64,000 nucleotides of DNA, taken from the NCBI RefSeq assembly GCF_022879575.1, contig NZ_CP084260.1:2604001-2668000 (forward strand), written 5' to 3'. Under the pieces are notes generated by a model. It saw nothing but the letters and a program-made list of their open reading frames with translations, was not told the origin of the DNA and searched no databases. Below are positions 9,041 through 18,964 of the stretch, in pieces; positions within the stretch are counted from its first letter, which is position 1, and every line of letters starts with the position of its first letter. The stretch is from Caballeronia sp. SL2Y3 (GTDB lineage: Bacteria; Pseudomonadota; Gammaproteobacteria; Burkholderiales; Burkholderiaceae). The position numbers and the translations under genes are program-made.

Positions 9041-9760
9041 ATGGCAACCGCAGTCAATTTATGGCCGCTCATCGGCGTGGCCGTCATCATCGTGGGCTTC
9101 GTGCTGCGCTTCAATCCGATGCTGATCGTGGCCGCCGCCGCGATCGTCACCGGCCTGGCGGCGCACTTCCCGCCCGAGCGCATTCTCACCGCCATCGGCA
9201 GCGGCTTTCTGAAGACGCGCAATATTCCGCTCATCATCCTGCTGCCGCTCGCGGTGATCGGCCTGCTCGAACGCCACGGGCTGCGCGAGCGCGCGCAGAT
9301 CTGGATTTCGAGCATTCGCGCGGCGACGGCCGGGCGTCTTCTGATCGTCTATCTGCTCGTGCGTGAGCTGACGGCGGCGGTCGGGCTGACCGGTTTGGGC
9401 GGTCATCCGCAGATGGTGCGGCCGCTCCTCGCGCCGATGGCCGAAGGCGCGACCGAAGCGCGTCACGGCAAGCTCTCTGACGCCGTGCGCTTCAAGCTGC
9501 GCGCTTACGCGGCGGCGACCGACAACGTGGGCCTTTTCTTCGGCGAAGACATCTTCGTGGCGTTCGGCGCGATCGTGCTGATGGTCACGTTCCTGAAGGA
9601 AGCGGGCATCGTCGTGGAGCCGATGCACGTCGCCGTCTGGGGCATCCCGACGGCCATCTGTGCGTTCCTGATCCACGGCTTCCGGCTGTGGCTGCTCGAC
9701 CGCCAACTCACGCGCGAACTCGACGCACTGACGCGCAACGTCGCGGGAGAAAAGGCATGA
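9041..9760 (+). CDS. DUF969 family membrane protein
   Basis: 239 residues with several hydrophobic segments, starting WPLIGVAVIIVGFVLRFNPM and continuing through NIPLIILLPLAVIGLLERHGL, which is the recognisable DUF969 pattern. GGAG lies 8 bases before the ATG. It is encoded with a DUF979 partner (4-base overlap) and behind pxpBCA. Families of this pair recur next to 5-oxoproline genes, so a role as one half of a 5-oxoproline (pyroglutamate) permease is a reasonable inference. No direct transport motif proves this. Confidence 0.85.
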   Translation: MATAVNLWPLIGVAVIIVGFVLRFNPMLIVAAAAIVTGLAAHFPPERILTAIGSGFLKTRNIPLIILLPLAVIGLLERHGLRERAQIWISSIRAATAGRLLIVYLLVRELTAAVGLTGLGGHPQMVRPLLAPMAEGATEARHGKLSDAVRFKLRAYAAATDNVGLFFGEDIFVAFGAIVLMVTFLKEAGIVVEPMHVAVWGIPTAICAFLIHGFRLWLLDRQLTRELDALTRNVAGEKA

Positions 9761-10713
9761 CGCTCACCATCAACTATCTGTTCTATCTCGTCGGCATCGT
9801 GCTCGTGGTCGTCGCGGGCATGATTCTCACGGACAAGTCGCATCCGCGGCGGCTCTCGGCCGGCACGTTCTGGCTCGTCTATGCGCTGATCTTTCTGATC
9901 GGCGACTGGCTGCCGGTGTCGGTCGTTGGCGTGCTGGTCGTGGCGATGGCGCTGATCGCGGGCTTCGGCGGCGTCACCGGCGCGAAGCCGAAGATGCTCT
10001 CCGAGGAAACGCGCCGCCAGAGCGCCGTGCGTCTCGGCAACAAGCTCTTCGTGCCCGCGCTGACGATTCCCGTCGTCACCGTGATCCTCACGCTCGGCGC
10101 GAGCCATCTCGTGTTCGGCGGCAAGCCGCTGATCGAACTGAAGAACGTGACGCTGATCGGCTTCGGCATCGGCTGCGTGATCGCGTTGGCGGTGGCGTGC
10201 GTGATGACGCGCGATACCGTCGGCCAGTCGATGCGCGAGACGCGCCGCCTGATCGACGCGCTTTCATGGGCGGCGGTGCTGCCGCAGATGCTCGGCATGC
10301 TCGGACTCGTGTTCTCGGATGCGGGCGTCGGCAAGGCCGTCGCGCACGTCACCACGGCTTACGTCAACATGGATTACCGGCTCGTCGCGGTGGCGGTGTA
10401 CTGCATCGGCATGGCGCTGTTCACGATGGTGATGGGCAATGGCTTTGCCGCGTTCCCGGTGATGACGGGCGGCGTCGGCGTGCCGATTCTCGTCGGCGTG
10501 TTCCACGGCAATCCCGCGACGATGGTCGCCATCGGCATGTTCTCGGGCTACTGCGGCACGTTGATGACGCCGATGGCCGCGAACTTCAACATCGTGCCCG
10601 CCGCGCTCCTGGAGTTGCCGGACAAGAACGCGGTCATCAAGGTGCAGGTGCCCACCGCGCTGACGTTGCTGATCGTGAACATCTTCTTGCTGAACTGGCT
10701 GATGTTTATCTGA
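9757..10713 (+). CDS. DUF979 family membrane protein
   Basis: 318 residues, about eight hydrophobic segments. The pattern (YLVGIVLVVVAGMILTDKSHPRR, glycine-rich GFGGVTGAKP, and GNGFAAFPVMTGGVGVPILV followed by SGYCGTLMTPMAANFNIVPAALL) fits DUF979. Such long, conserved Gly/Pro loops between helices are common in secondary transporters. It overlaps the DUF969 gene by ATGA, so the pair is likely co-translated and may form one transporter. It is convergent with the TraB/GumN gene, 21 bases away. Confidence 0.85.
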   Translation: MTLTINYLFYLVGIVLVVVAGMILTDKSHPRRLSAGTFWLVYALIFLIGDWLPVSVVGVLVVAMALIAGFGGVTGAKPKMLSEETRRQSAVRLGNKLFVPALTIPVVTVILTLGASHLVFGGKPLIELKNVTLIGFGIGCVIALAVACVMTRDTVGQSMRETRRLIDALSWAAVLPQMLGMLGLVFSDAGVGKAVAHVTTAYVNMDYRLVAVAVYCIGMALFTMVMGNGFAAFPVMTGGVGVPILVGVFHGNPATMVAIGMFSGYCGTLMTPMAANFNIVPAALLELPDKNAVIKVQVPTALTLLIVNIFLLNWLMFI

Positions 10714-10734
10714 TGCGGCGGTCGCGCTTGAACG

Positions 10735-11907
10735 TCAGGCAGGCGCGACCACGAACCCGCGCTTTCTCAGCAGCTCCAGCACGCCGCGCGGCCCGCCCAG
10801 ATGCAGCGCGCCGATGGCCACGAACACCGGCTTGTCGGGCGCGGCGAGCTGCACCATCCGCGCGACGAAGCGCCGGTTGCGCTCGTAGACCACGCGGTTG
10901 TCCACTTGCGCAGCGAGCGCCTTCGACCGCGCGAGCTTGCTGCTTTTCGCGTCGTCCCAGGCTTTGAGCGCGTCCGCATCGCCGATACGCCATAGCCGAT
11001 GCAGCTCCTTCACGTCAGCGATGTTCTCGGCCGGCGTCTGCACCAGATCTTCCGCGAGCATCTCGCGCTGCTGCGCGGAGCTGAGCCGCGTGAACGTCGA
11101 AATCTGCTCGTTCAAGGTCTCCAGTCCGACGATCTTCCCCCGCACGCGCAGATAGACGTTCTGCAATTGCGCCTCGGTGCCGTACTCGCTCTGGAAGCCG
11201 GCCTTCAGCGTGTCGTAGGTTTCGATCAGCATCGACGCGAGCCACGGCCGCGTATGCCGCAGTTCCTTGAGCGCCGCCGGATTGCTGCGCATGCGTGCTT
11301 CGACTTTCTTCCACATCGAATCCGGCAAATAGTCGATCAGACATTCGCTATGGCACATGCCATAGCGGTTCACGTCGTCTTGCGACGACAGGAGTTCGTC
11401 CGGGGAGATTTCGAGCGCGAGTGTCGGCGACGCATAGAGCGCCGCGAGAATGGGCTGGCGGAAAGGCTGCTCGGGCGGATAGTCGCTCGAAAAACCGACG
11501 TGCAGCGTGCCGAGCACGTAGAGCGTCGTCGCGCCCTTCGTCGCGACATAGAACGGCATGTGCGGCGGCTGCGCGCGCACCGGGCCGCTCGCTGTGGTGC
11601 CGTTGCTGCGATCCACACGCGGCGGCTGCGCGGGCCGATCTGGAACGTCGGTCGCGCTGGCCTCGCCGGCGGGCTGCGGCGTGCCGCCCGGCGGCGCACG
11701 CGATCCGGTGACGGCGAAGCTCGCGGTCGAAACGCTGACGCAGACCGCGAACGCCACCGCTGACGCCATGAGCGTGCGTCGAGCGCGAGCGGACAACGCC
11801 GCGACCCACAGCGCCGCGCAGACCGCGAGCGCCGCCGCACTCGATGCAACGCGGCGCGCCCGGTCAGCGACCGGCCGCGCCGCCTGCAATTCAGGCGTCG
11901 CCTTCAC
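10735..11907 (-). CDS. TraB/GumN family protein
   Basis: 390 residues if the GTG at 11907 is used. The TraB/GumN domain is clear: YVLGTLHVGFSSDYPP with the conserved G-x-x-H, ALEISPDELL, PWLASMLIETYDTL, KIVGLETLNEQ, and the C-terminal AIGALHLGGPRGVLELL with the second conserved H. The family is proposed to be metal-dependent proteases or erythromycin-esterase relatives; its bacterial role is unclear. Two N-terminal hydrophobic segments precede a Pro-rich linker, so it is probably membrane-anchored or secreted. The GTG overlaps the 3' end of the peptide-transporter ATPase gene by 17 bases, suggesting it is the last gene of that operon. A start further in is also possible. Confidence 0.78.
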   Translation of the reverse strand: MKATPELQAARPVADRARRVASSAAALAVCAALWVAALSARARRTLMASAVAFAVCVSVSTASFAVTGSRAPPGGTPQPAGEASATDVPDRPAQPPRVDRSNGTTASGPVRAQPPHMPFYVATKGATTLYVLGTLHVGFSSDYPPEQPFRQPILAALYASPTLALEISPDELLSSQDDVNRYGMCHSECLIDYLPDSMWKKVEARMRSNPAALKELRHTRPWLASMLIETYDTLKAGFQSEYGTEAQLQNVYLRVRGKIVGLETLNEQISTFTRLSSAQQREMLAEDLVQTPAENIADVKELHRLWRIGDADALKAWDDAKSSKLARSKALAAQVDNRVVYERNRRFVARMVQLAAPDKPVFVAIGALHLGGPRGVLELLRKRGFVVAPA

Positions 11908-12895
11908 CGACCTCCTCGGCGCGGTGGCACGAGACCTGACGGCCATCGACCACCCGCAGCGCCGGCTCCTCGACGCGGCATCGCTCGATCGCATACGGGC
12001 AACGCTGATGGAACGTGCAGCCCGACGGCGGATTGAGCGGCGAGGGCATCTCGCCTTCCAGCTTGATCTTGATGCGCCGGTCTTCCTCGAAGATCGCGGG
12101 CGTCGCGGACATCAGCGAGCGCGTGTACGGATGCCGTGGATTCGCGAAGATCGTCTTCTTGTCGCCCAGCTCGGCGATGCCGCCGAAGTACATCACCATC
12201 ACGTCGTCGGCAATGTGTTCGACCACCGACAAGTTGTGCGAAATGAACACATAGCTCGTGCCGAACTGCTGTTGCAGGTCCATGAACAGATTGAGAATCT
12301 GCGCCTGAATCGACACATCGAGCGCCGACACAGGTTCGTCCGCGACGACGATTTGCGGGTCGAGAATCATCGCCCGCGCGATCGCCACGCGCTGACGCTG
12401 CCCGCCCGAAAACATGTGCGGATAGCGCGACGCGTGTTCGGGCCGCAAGCCGACCGTGCGCATCATCTGCGCGATGCGCCCGGCGCGTTCCGTCGACGAG
12501 AGCTTCGTGTTGATGGCGAGCGGCTCGCCGAGCGTCTGCTCGACGGTCTTGCGCGGATTCAGCGATGCGAACGGGTTCTGGAACACCATCTGTACGCGCT
12601 GACGCAGTTCCGCGATCTTCGCCTTGCTTGCGCCTGCGACGTCTTCGCCTTCGATGAGCAAGCGGCCCGACGTCGGCGCTTCGATCATCGTCAATTGCCG
12701 TGCGAGCGTGGACTTTCCGCAGCCCGATTCGCCGACGACCGCGAGCGTGCGCCCGCGCTGCAATTCGAACGACACGCCGTTGAGCGCCTTCACCGTGCCT
12801 TGCGTGAACATGCTGCGCTTTACGGTGTAGTGCTTCGTGAGCCGGTCGGCGGCCAGCACGATGTCCTGCGTCTTTTCCTTCGGTACCGCGTTCAT
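11891..12895 (-). CDS. dppF: Peptide ABC transporter ATP-binding protein (DppF/OppF type)
   Basis: 334 residues. One of two ATPases powering dipeptide/oligopeptide import at the inner membrane. Walker [10 protein letters not shown], signature [14 protein letters not shown], Walker [12 protein letters not shown] and the C-terminal oligopeptide-transporter zinc-like motif ([15 protein letters not shown]) are all present. The start overlaps the dppD stop (12892-12895, ATGA). Distinguished from its neighbour by the [13 protein letters not shown]-terminus typical of the F-type subunit. Confidence 0.92.
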   Translation of the reverse strand: MNAVPKEKTQDIVLAADRLTKHYTVKRSMFTQGTVKALNGVSFELQRGRTLAVVGESGCGKSTLARQLTMIEAPTSGRLLIEGEDVAGASKAKIAELRQRVQMVFQNPFASLNPRKTVEQTLGEPLAINTKLSSTERAGRIAQMMRTVGLRPEHASRYPHMFSGGQRQRVAIARAMILDPQIVVADEPVSALDVSIQAQILNLFMDLQQQFGTSYVFISHNLSVVEHIADDVMVMYFGGIAELGDKKTIFANPRHPYTRSLMSATPAIFEEDRRIKIKLEGEMPSPLNPPSGCTFHQRCPYAIERCRVEEPALRVVDGRQVSCHRAEEVGEGDA

Positions 12896-13923
12896 CGCGC
12901 GCCCTCCTCGACAATCTGCGCCTCGCGTTCGGCGCGCACCGCCTGCGCGACTTCCTGCGCCACATTCAGCGGCTTGATGCAGCGCGCGCGCACGGCGGCA
13001 TCGCGCGCGTCGAGCTGATACAGATGCGGCCTGCCCTTCCAGCAGTCATCGACCACATACTTGCAGCGCGGCGCGAAGAGACAGCCGCTCGGCCGGTCGT
13101 CGCGGCCCGGCACCATGCCCGGCAGCGCCGCAAGGCGCGCCGCGCCGCGGCTGTGCTCCGGAATCGCGGCGAGCAACGCCTCCGTGTACGGATGATGCGG
13201 CTCGCTAAAAATCGCCGGCACGTGGTTCGTTTCGATGATCTCGCCCGCGTACATCACCGCGACGCGCTGCGCGACCTCGGACACGACCGCCAGATCGTGC
13301 GAAATCAGCACGAGCGCCATGCCGCGCTCCTTCTGCAAGCGCACGAGCAGCTCCATGATCTGCGCCTGAATGGTCACGTCGAGCGCGGTGGTCGGTTCAT
13401 CGGCGATCAGCAGCTTCGGATTGCACGCGACCGCCATCGCAATCATCACGCGCTGGTTCATGCCGCCCGACATCTGATGCGGGAACGTGTCGATGCGGTT
13501 CTTCGCGTCAGGAATGCCGACCTGGTCCAGCAATTCGAGCGCGCGCTTGTTGAGCGCATCGCCGCGCAGGCCTTCGTGCAGCCGCAGCACTTCCTTGATC
13601 TGATAGCCGACGGTGTAGCTCGGGTTCAGGCTCGTGAGCGCGTCCTGAAACACCATCGCGATGTCCTTGCCGATGATCTTGCGGCGAGCGCGCGCCGATG
13701 CCTTCAGCAAGTCGTGGCCGTCGAAGGTGATCTGATCGGCGGTGACCTTGCCGGGATGGTCGATGAGGCCCATCAGCGCCATCATCGTGACGCTCTTGCC
13801 CGAGCCGGATTCGCCGACGACGCCGACCACTTCGCCCGGCTTCACCGATAGATTGATGCGATCGACCGCTTGCGTGCCGCCGAACGTCACTTGCAGGTTA
13901 CGGATAGTCAGTAGATCGGTCAT
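12892..13923 (-). CDS. dppD: Peptide ABC transporter ATP-binding protein (DppD/OppD type)
   Basis: 343 residues. Second ATPase of the peptide importer. Walker [18 protein letters not shown] and Walker [16 protein letters not shown] are intact. The signature reads [14 protein letters not shown], with Met in place of the usual Gln, a variation common in DppD. The C-terminal [14 protein letters not shown] motif marks the oligopeptide subfamily. The gene starts one base beyond the dppC stop and overlaps dppF by four bases, so dppC-dppD-dppF are tightly coupled. Confidence 0.92.
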   Translation of the reverse strand: MTDLLTIRNLQVTFGGTQAVDRINLSVKPGEVVGVVGESGSGKSVTMMALMGLIDHPGKVTADQITFDGHDLLKASARARRKIIGKDIAMVFQDALTSLNPSYTVGYQIKEVLRLHEGLRGDALNKRALELLDQVGIPDAKNRIDTFPHQMSGGMNQRVMIAMAVACNPKLLIADEPTTALDVTIQAQIMELLVRLQKERGMALVLISHDLAVVSEVAQRVAVMYAGEIIETNHVPAIFSEPHHPYTEALLAAIPEHSRGAARLAALPGMVPGRDDRPSGCLFAPRCKYVVDDCWKGRPHLYQLDARDAAVRARCIKPLNVAQEVAQAVRAEREAQIVEEGAR

Positions 13924-13924
13924 G

Positions 13925-14842
13925 TCATGCCATCCGTTTCAGTTTCGGATCCAGCGCGTCGCGCAGCCCGTCGCCGAGCAGGTTGATGACGAGCACCGAG
14001 ACGAGAATCGAGAGGCCCGGCATCGTCACGATCCACCATGCGCTTTCGATGTAATCGCGCGCCGAGGCGAGCATCGCGCCCCACTCCGCAGCAGGCGGCT
14101 GCACGCCAAGGCCGAGAAAGCCGAGCGCGGCGGCATCCAGAATCGCCGATGAAAAGCCGAGCGTCGCCTGCACGATGAGCGGCGCGGCGCAGTTCGGCAG
14201 CACTTGCGAGAACATGAGCCGCGCGGTGCTCGCGCCCGCCACGCGCGATGCCGTCACGTATTCCTTCTGCAATTCGCCGAGCGCGGAGGCGCGCGTGAGA
14301 CGCACGTAACCCGGCAACGCGACGATGGCGATGGCGAGCATCGTATTGACGAGCCCCGGCCCGATGATCGCGACGACGGCCACCGCGAGCAGCAGCGACG
14401 GCAGCGCGAGCAGCACGTCCATCACGCGCATGATCGGTGTATCGAGCCAGTGGAAGAACGCAGCCATGAGCCCGAGCACGACGCCCGGAATCAGCGCGAG
14501 CACCACGGACACGAAGCCGATCCAGAACGACAGCCGCGCGCCGTACATGAGGCGCGAGAGAATGTCGCGGCCCGCTTCGTCGGTGCCGAGCAGGAACATG
14601 CGGTTGCCGCCGTCGAGCCATGCGGGCGGAATCTTGACGTAGTCGCGATACTGCTCGATCGGGCTATGCGGCGCGATCAACGGCGCGAAGATCGCGATGA
14701 ACAGCAGCACGAGCACGATGATGCCCGCCGCCACCGCGCCGCGATTGCGCGAGAAGTTCGCCCAGAACTCGCGCGCCGCGACGATGCGGCCGGACGGCGG
14801 CGTCAATGCGCCGGGCGGGATATTGTTTTGAACGTCAGCCAT
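13925..14842 (-). CDS. dppC: Peptide ABC transporter permease (DppC type)
   Basis: 305 residues, about six transmembrane helices after a long N-terminal tail. The ABC permease EAA loop is visible in the segment that includes [20 protein letters not shown] followed by LPN, and the [16 protein letters not shown] motif is the classic DppC/OppC stretch. It forms the membrane channel together with DppB. A 91-bp spacer with an imperfect hairpin separates it from dppB. Confidence 0.92.
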   Translation of the reverse strand: MADVQNNIPPGALTPPSGRIVAAREFWANFSRNRGAVAAGIIVLVLLFIAIFAPLIAPHSPIEQYRDYVKIPPAWLDGGNRMFLLGTDEAGRDILSRLMYGARLSFWIGFVSVVLALIPGVVLGLMAAFFHWLDTPIMRVMDVLLALPSLLLAVAVVAIIGPGLVNTMLAIAIVALPGYVRLTRASALGELQKEYVTASRVAGASTARLMFSQVLPNCAAPLIVQATLGFSSAILDAAALGFLGLGVQPPAAEWGAMLASARDYIESAWWIVTMPGLSILVSVLVINLLGDGLRDALDPKLKRMA

Positions 14843-14933
14843 TCGTTATGCCTCGCGCCGAACCGCCTCGAATGAGGCATGCGCCCCCTTGGGGGGGCAG
14901 CGAACAAGTGTGAGCGTAGGGGACCATGTTTCC
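14843..14933 (-). other. dppB-dppC spacer with nested inverted repeats
   Basis: ATGCCTC at 14847-14853 pairs with GAGGCAT at 14875-14881, and a short C-run/G-run hairpin (CCCCCTTGGGGG core) follows at 14884-14897. It may tune the ratio of the two permeases or mark an old rearrangement. Confidence 0.45.
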
Positions 14934-15944
14934 TCAGCGAGTATGGCGAATGCGCGGATTCAACACGCCGTACAACAGATCGACGACCAGATTCACGACG
15001 ATCACGAGCGTCGCGATCATCAGAATGCCGCCTTGCACGACCGGATAGTCGCGGCGCGAAATGGCGTCGATGAGCCACTTGCCGACGCCCGGCCACGAGA
15101 ACAGCGTCTCGGTCAGCACCGCGCCCGCGAGCAGCGTGCCGACCTGCAACCCGATCACGGTCACGACCGGAATCAGCGCGTTGCGCAGCGCGTGCACGAC
15201 GACCACGCGCAGCGGCGAAAGGCCCTTCGCGCGCGCCGTGCGGATGTAGTCCTCGCGCAGCACTTCGAGCATCGACGAGCGCGTCATGCGCGCGACGACC
15301 GCGAGCGGAATCGTGCCGAGCACGATGGTCGGCAGGATCAGATGCGAAAGCGCCGAGGTGAACGCGCCTTCATCGCTCGAAAAGAGCGAGTCGATCAGCA
15401 TGAAGCCCGTGACGTGCGGAATGTCGTATTCCACCGCGATGCGGCCCGAGACAGGCGTCCAGCCGAGCTTCGCCGAGAAGAACATGATGAGGATCAAGCC
15501 CCACCAGAAGATCGGCATGGAATAGCCGGTAAGCGCCGTGCCCATGACGCCGTGATCGACCGCCGTGCCGCGCTTGAGCGCCGCCGCCACGCCCGCCGGC
15601 AAGCCGACGACGAGCGCGAAGATCATCGCGCAGATGGAGAGCTCGACGGTCGCCGGAAAGCGCGCCATGAATTCGCCCATCACGCTCGTATTCGTGATGA
15701 TGGACGTGCCGAGATCGCCCTTGAGCGCATGGCCGACATAGTGAAAATATTGAAGCGGCAGCGGCTGGTCCAGCCCGAGGCGCTTCATGGCTTCGGCGTG
15801 GGCCGCCGGGTCCACGCCCCGTTCGCCCATCATGACTTCGATGGGATCGCCCGGGATCAGGTGGATGAGCGCGAACGCGAGAATCGTAATGCCGATGAAC
15901 GTCGGTATCACCATTCCTATGCGTCGCAAAACGAATCGGAACAT
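14934..15944 (-). CDS. dppB: Peptide ABC transporter permease (DppB type)
   Basis: 336 residues, six predicted transmembrane helices. The N-terminus MFRFVLRRIGMVIPTFIGIT and the LIPGDPIEVMMGE motif are typical of DppB/OppB. The EAA loop reads ARAKGLSPLRVVVVHALRNA. Together with DppC it forms the channel for dipeptides or short oligopeptides. It lies 124 bp downstream of dppA, with a strong hairpin in the gap. Confidence 0.93.
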   Translation of the reverse strand: MFRFVLRRIGMVIPTFIGITILAFALIHLIPGDPIEVMMGERGVDPAAHAEAMKRLGLDQPLPLQYFHYVGHALKGDLGTSIITNTSVMGEFMARFPATVELSICAMIFALVVGLPAGVAAALKRGTAVDHGVMGTALTGYSMPIFWWGLILIMFFSAKLGWTPVSGRIAVEYDIPHVTGFMLIDSLFSSDEGAFTSALSHLILPTIVLGTIPLAVVARMTRSSMLEVLREDYIRTARAKGLSPLRVVVVHALRNALIPVVTVIGLQVGTLLAGAVLTETLFSWPGVGKWLIDAISRRDYPVVQGGILMIATLVIVVNLVVDLLYGVLNPRIRHTR

Positions 15945-15982
15945 GATCGCCCTTTGGTTCGTTCTTGGGGATAAATACGCTA

Positions 15983-16016
15983 CCGGCGGCCGGATCGTTT
16001 CGACCCGCGCCGCCGG
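15983..16016 (-). promoter_or_regulatory. Intra-operon hairpin between dppA and dppB
   Basis: CCGGCGGC at 15983-15990 pairs with GCCGCCGG at 16009-16016, extended inward through GGATC/GACCC-type pairing around a small loop. No T tract follows, so it looks like a 3'-end stabilising or attenuating hairpin that would leave more dppA mRNA than permease mRNA. Confidence 0.6.
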
Positions 16017-16068
16017 ACGTGTTTCGACTAGTTATGGTTTAGTGCAAAAAGCATTCGGCCAGCAAGAC

Positions 16069-17700
16069 TTACTGCAGGCCGACGCCATCGAAACGCACAT
16101 AGCCGAGCGGCTCGATCTTCATGTTCGTCACCTTCTTGCTGACCGGCTGATAGACGGTCGAATGCGCGATCGGCGAGAACGGCAGTTGTTGCGCGAAGAT
16201 CTGCTGCGCGTCGGTGTACGCCTTCGTGCGCGCGCCGACATCGGTGGTCGAGCGGCCCTTCACGACGAGATCGTCGAACGGCTTGTAGCACCACTTCGAG
16301 AAGTTGCTGCCCTTCACCGCGTCGCAGCCGAGCAGCGTGCCGAGCCAGTTGTCAGGGTCGCCGTTGTCGCCCGTCCAGCCGATCAAGAGCGCGTCGTGTT
16401 CGCCTGCGTGCGCACGCTTCAGATACTCGCCCCACTCGTACGACACGATGTTCGCCTTCACGCCGATCTTCGCCCAGTCGGCCTGAATCATCTCGGCCAT
16501 CAGACGCGCGTTCGGGTTGTAGGCGCGCTGCACGGGCATGGCCCACAGCGTGATCTCGAAGCCGTTCGGGAAACCCGCTTTGCCAAGCAGTTGCTTCGCC
16601 TTCGCGGTGTCGTACGCGTTCGCCTTCAGGTTCTTGTCGTAGGACCACTGCGTCGGCGGCATCGGTGCGGTGGCCGGCTGGCCCGCGCCCTGATACACGG
16701 AATCGATGATCGCCTTCTTGTTGATCGCCATGTCGAGCGCGCGGCGCACGTCGGCGTTGCCGAGATTGCTCTTCGTCACGTTATATGCAACGTAGCCTTC
16801 GTTGAAGCCGGCCTGCGACGGCGTATCCACGTTCGATGCCGACTTCAGCGCCGCGATATCGCCCGGGCGCGGATAGCTCATCACCTGGCACTCGTTGCTC
16901 TTCAGCTTCTGCACGCGCACGGCGGCGTCCGGCGTGATCGAGAAAATCAGCTTGGAAATCTGCACCGCGTTCGGCTTCCAGTAGTCCGGATTGCCGTCGA
17001 AGCGGATGGTCGCGTCCTTCGTATAGCTGCGGAAGATAAACGGGCCGGTGCCGAGCGGATACTGGTTGATGTCCGCGGCCTTGCCGTCCTTCAGCAACTT
17101 GTCCGCGTATTCGGCGGAGAGAATGGAGGCGTACTCCATCGCCATGTTCTGAATGAACGGCGCGCTCACTTCCTTCAGCGTGAACTTGACGGTGTACGGG
17201 TCGACTTTTTCGATCTTCGAGATCAGCTTGTCGAGGCCCAGGTCCGTGAAGTACGGGAACTGCACGTTGTACGCCTTGCGGAACGGCTGGTTCGGGTCGA
17301 GCATGCGGTTGAACGTGAAGAGCACGTCGTCCGCGTTGAATTCGCGCGTCGGCTTGAAGTAGGACGTCGTCTGGAACTTCACGCCGTGACGCAGATGGAA
17401 CGTGTACGTCAGGCCGTCCGGCGAGACTTCCCACTTTTCCGCAAGACCCGGTTCCACTTTCGTGCCGCCGCGCTCGAATTCGACGAGGCGGTTGTAGACG
17501 GTGAAGGTGTTCGCGGTGAAATCGGTGCCGGTGGTGTACTGCGCGGGATCGAAACCGGCGGGGCTGCCTTCCGAGCAGTAGACAAGCGTCTTGTTCGGGA
17601 TTGCCGCGTTCGCGGCGCTCGCCACGAAAAGCGTTGCCGTGGCGACGGCGCCCATGAGCGCCGACATGCGGGCGACTCGCAACAGGCCATTTTTCTTCAT
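16069..17700 (-). CDS. dppA: Periplasmic dipeptide-binding protein of the ABC transporter
   Basis: 543 residues. Family 5 solute-binding protein that delivers peptides to DppBC. A signal peptide runs to about residue 33 (basic MKKNGLLRVAR, a hydrophobic stretch, then a cleavage-like AANA). The mature N-terminus KTLVYCSEGSPAGFDPAQ and the FPYFTDLGLD, YPRPGDIAALK and MAINKKAI stretches are typical of DppA. A strong ribosome-binding site (TTGGAGG) sits 5 bases before the ATG at 17700. It is the first gene of the dppA-B-C-D-F-TraB unit on the minus strand. Confidence 0.93.
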   Translation of the reverse strand: MKKNGLLRVARMSALMGAVATATLFVASAANAAIPNKTLVYCSEGSPAGFDPAQYTTGTDFTANTFTVYNRLVEFERGGTKVEPGLAEKWEVSPDGLTYTFHLRHGVKFQTTSYFKPTREFNADDVLFTFNRMLDPNQPFRKAYNVQFPYFTDLGLDKLISKIEKVDPYTVKFTLKEVSAPFIQNMAMEYASILSAEYADKLLKDGKAADINQYPLGTGPFIFRSYTKDATIRFDGNPDYWKPNAVQISKLIFSITPDAAVRVQKLKSNECQVMSYPRPGDIAALKSASNVDTPSQAGFNEGYVAYNVTKSNLGNADVRRALDMAINKKAIIDSVYQGAGQPATAPMPPTQWSYDKNLKANAYDTAKAKQLLGKAGFPNGFEITLWAMPVQRAYNPNARLMAEMIQADWAKIGVKANIVSYEWGEYLKRAHAGEHDALLIGWTGDNGDPDNWLGTLLGCDAVKGSNFSKWCYKPFDDLVVKGRSTTDVGARTKAYTDAQQIFAQQLPFSPIAHSTVYQPVSKKVTNMKIEPLGYVRFDGVGLQ

Positions 17701-17949
17701 GTTTCCTCCAAGTCAATGCCAGCTTTTGGCCGGCGTAGCGCGATCTTACTTGATCGCGTCCACCGCCTTGTTAGCGGACGAAAAAACCGGGCGCAACACT
17801 AGCACGAACAAATATGACGTGGGGAGACAGTTTTTCCCGCGATGCGGGCGATGGCGCCGACGCCAGGTATGCGCGTCAGGCCATCCGGGGAAGAAGCTGA
17901 AGAAAAGCGCGAACAATCGCGCGAGAAGGATGATATGGGCGTCGCGGGC

Positions 17950-18762
17950 TCAGTGCGCCGGCTTGGGAGCGGGCGGCGTGCTATCGCCGTTCGATGCGCT
18001 TTTGTTCGCCTCGGCCGCTGCTAGCCTGAGACGCACGCGTTCGAGGAACGCGGCCGTGGCGATGGCCCCTATCCGATTTTCTTCTGGCGTTGGTTCCTGT
18101 TTCAATTCCCGGTTGAAGAAGCGCCCCACATGGCTGTTGGGATGCCAGTAGTTGCGCACGTGCGGGCTACCGAGCAAATGGTCGCAGCCGAATAGTTGAA
18201 CGATCACCCACTGCAGCGCATGATCTTCGCCTCCAACGAGGCGATATGCCTCGTCTTCGGGAAAGCCGCCTATGAGATTGAACATATCGCGGCGAATGAC
18301 CAGGCTGCTGCTGATGGCCATACTCTGTATGAGCGCAATACTGTCGAACCACTCGTACGCATAGACCTCTGCCGGATAGCCGACGAATTGCACTTTGAGC
18401 CTGATCGCGGGCCTTTCGCGATGCTCGCGCAAATATCTGACGGCGATTGTGAGTGCCGATGGCAGATATTCGTCGTCGGCATCGAGAAAGGCGAGTACCG
18501 GCAGCGTGGCGTGCTCGACGCCGGCATTGCGCGCCCGAGCCGCGCCGCTGTTCTCCCGCAGCCTCAGCAATTCAACGCGTGGATCCTTCATTGCGAAGAA
18601 CTGCGCGACCTGAGCCGACTTGTCCTGCGAGGCGTCGTCCACGACGATGATCTGCCCAACTTCCGGCTGCTTAAGGCAACTTTCCAACGCACGACTGAGC
18701 GTTCTCACAGCATTGAAGCAAGGAACGACAACTGATACGCACTGCGTGGGCCATTCGAGCAT
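17950..18762 (-). CDS. Glycosyltransferase family 2 protein
   Basis: 270 residues. GT-A fold: the N-terminal VSVVVPCFNAVRTLSRALES and IIVVDDASQDKSAQV bind the nucleotide sugar, and LDADDEYLPSAL supplies the DxD metal site. NLIGGFPEDEAYRLVGGEDH is the conserved acceptor-side region. The acceptor and sugar cannot be read from sequence. The ATG at 18762 is favoured over one at 18825 because GGAG lies 8 bases before it. The gene is less GC-rich than its neighbours, stands alone between the metF terminator and dppA, and has no other glycan genes near it, which hints at transfer. Confidence 0.85.
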   Translation of the reverse strand: MLEWPTQCVSVVVPCFNAVRTLSRALESCLKQPEVGQIIVVDDASQDKSAQVAQFFAMKDPRVELLRLRENSGAARARNAGVEHATLPVLAFLDADDEYLPSALTIAVRYLREHRERPAIRLKVQFVGYPAEVYAYEWFDSIALIQSMAISSSLVIRRDMFNLIGGFPEDEAYRLVGGEDHALQWVIVQLFGCDHLLGSPHVRNYWHPNSHVGRFFNRELKQEPTPEENRIGAIATAAFLERVRLRLAAAEANKSASNGDSTPPAPKPAH

Positions 18763-18910
18763 TACGTACTCCGATTCATTCGATATCCTGTTTATCGCAT
18801 TAGCCTGGCAGCGACCAAATCTCAAAATTCCGAAAATCGATCCGATACTTGGGACGCGTCGTTTCGACCGCGAAGACGCGAAAAGACTTGCGCGCTCTGT
18901 TCAACGGAGG

Positions 18911-18944
18911 GAAAGAAAGAACCGCGCGGCGAGCGCCGCGCGGG
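18911..18944 (-). terminator. Intrinsic terminator after metF
   Basis: Read on the minus strand, a 9-bp perfect stem (CCGCGCGGC/GCCGCGCGG, 18923-18944, 4-nt loop) is followed by TTCTTTCTTTC. It lies about 20 bases after the metF stop and should end the ahcY-holin-metF transcript. Confidence 0.8.
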
Positions 18945-18964
18945 TGATGCAAGAAACGCGAGAT

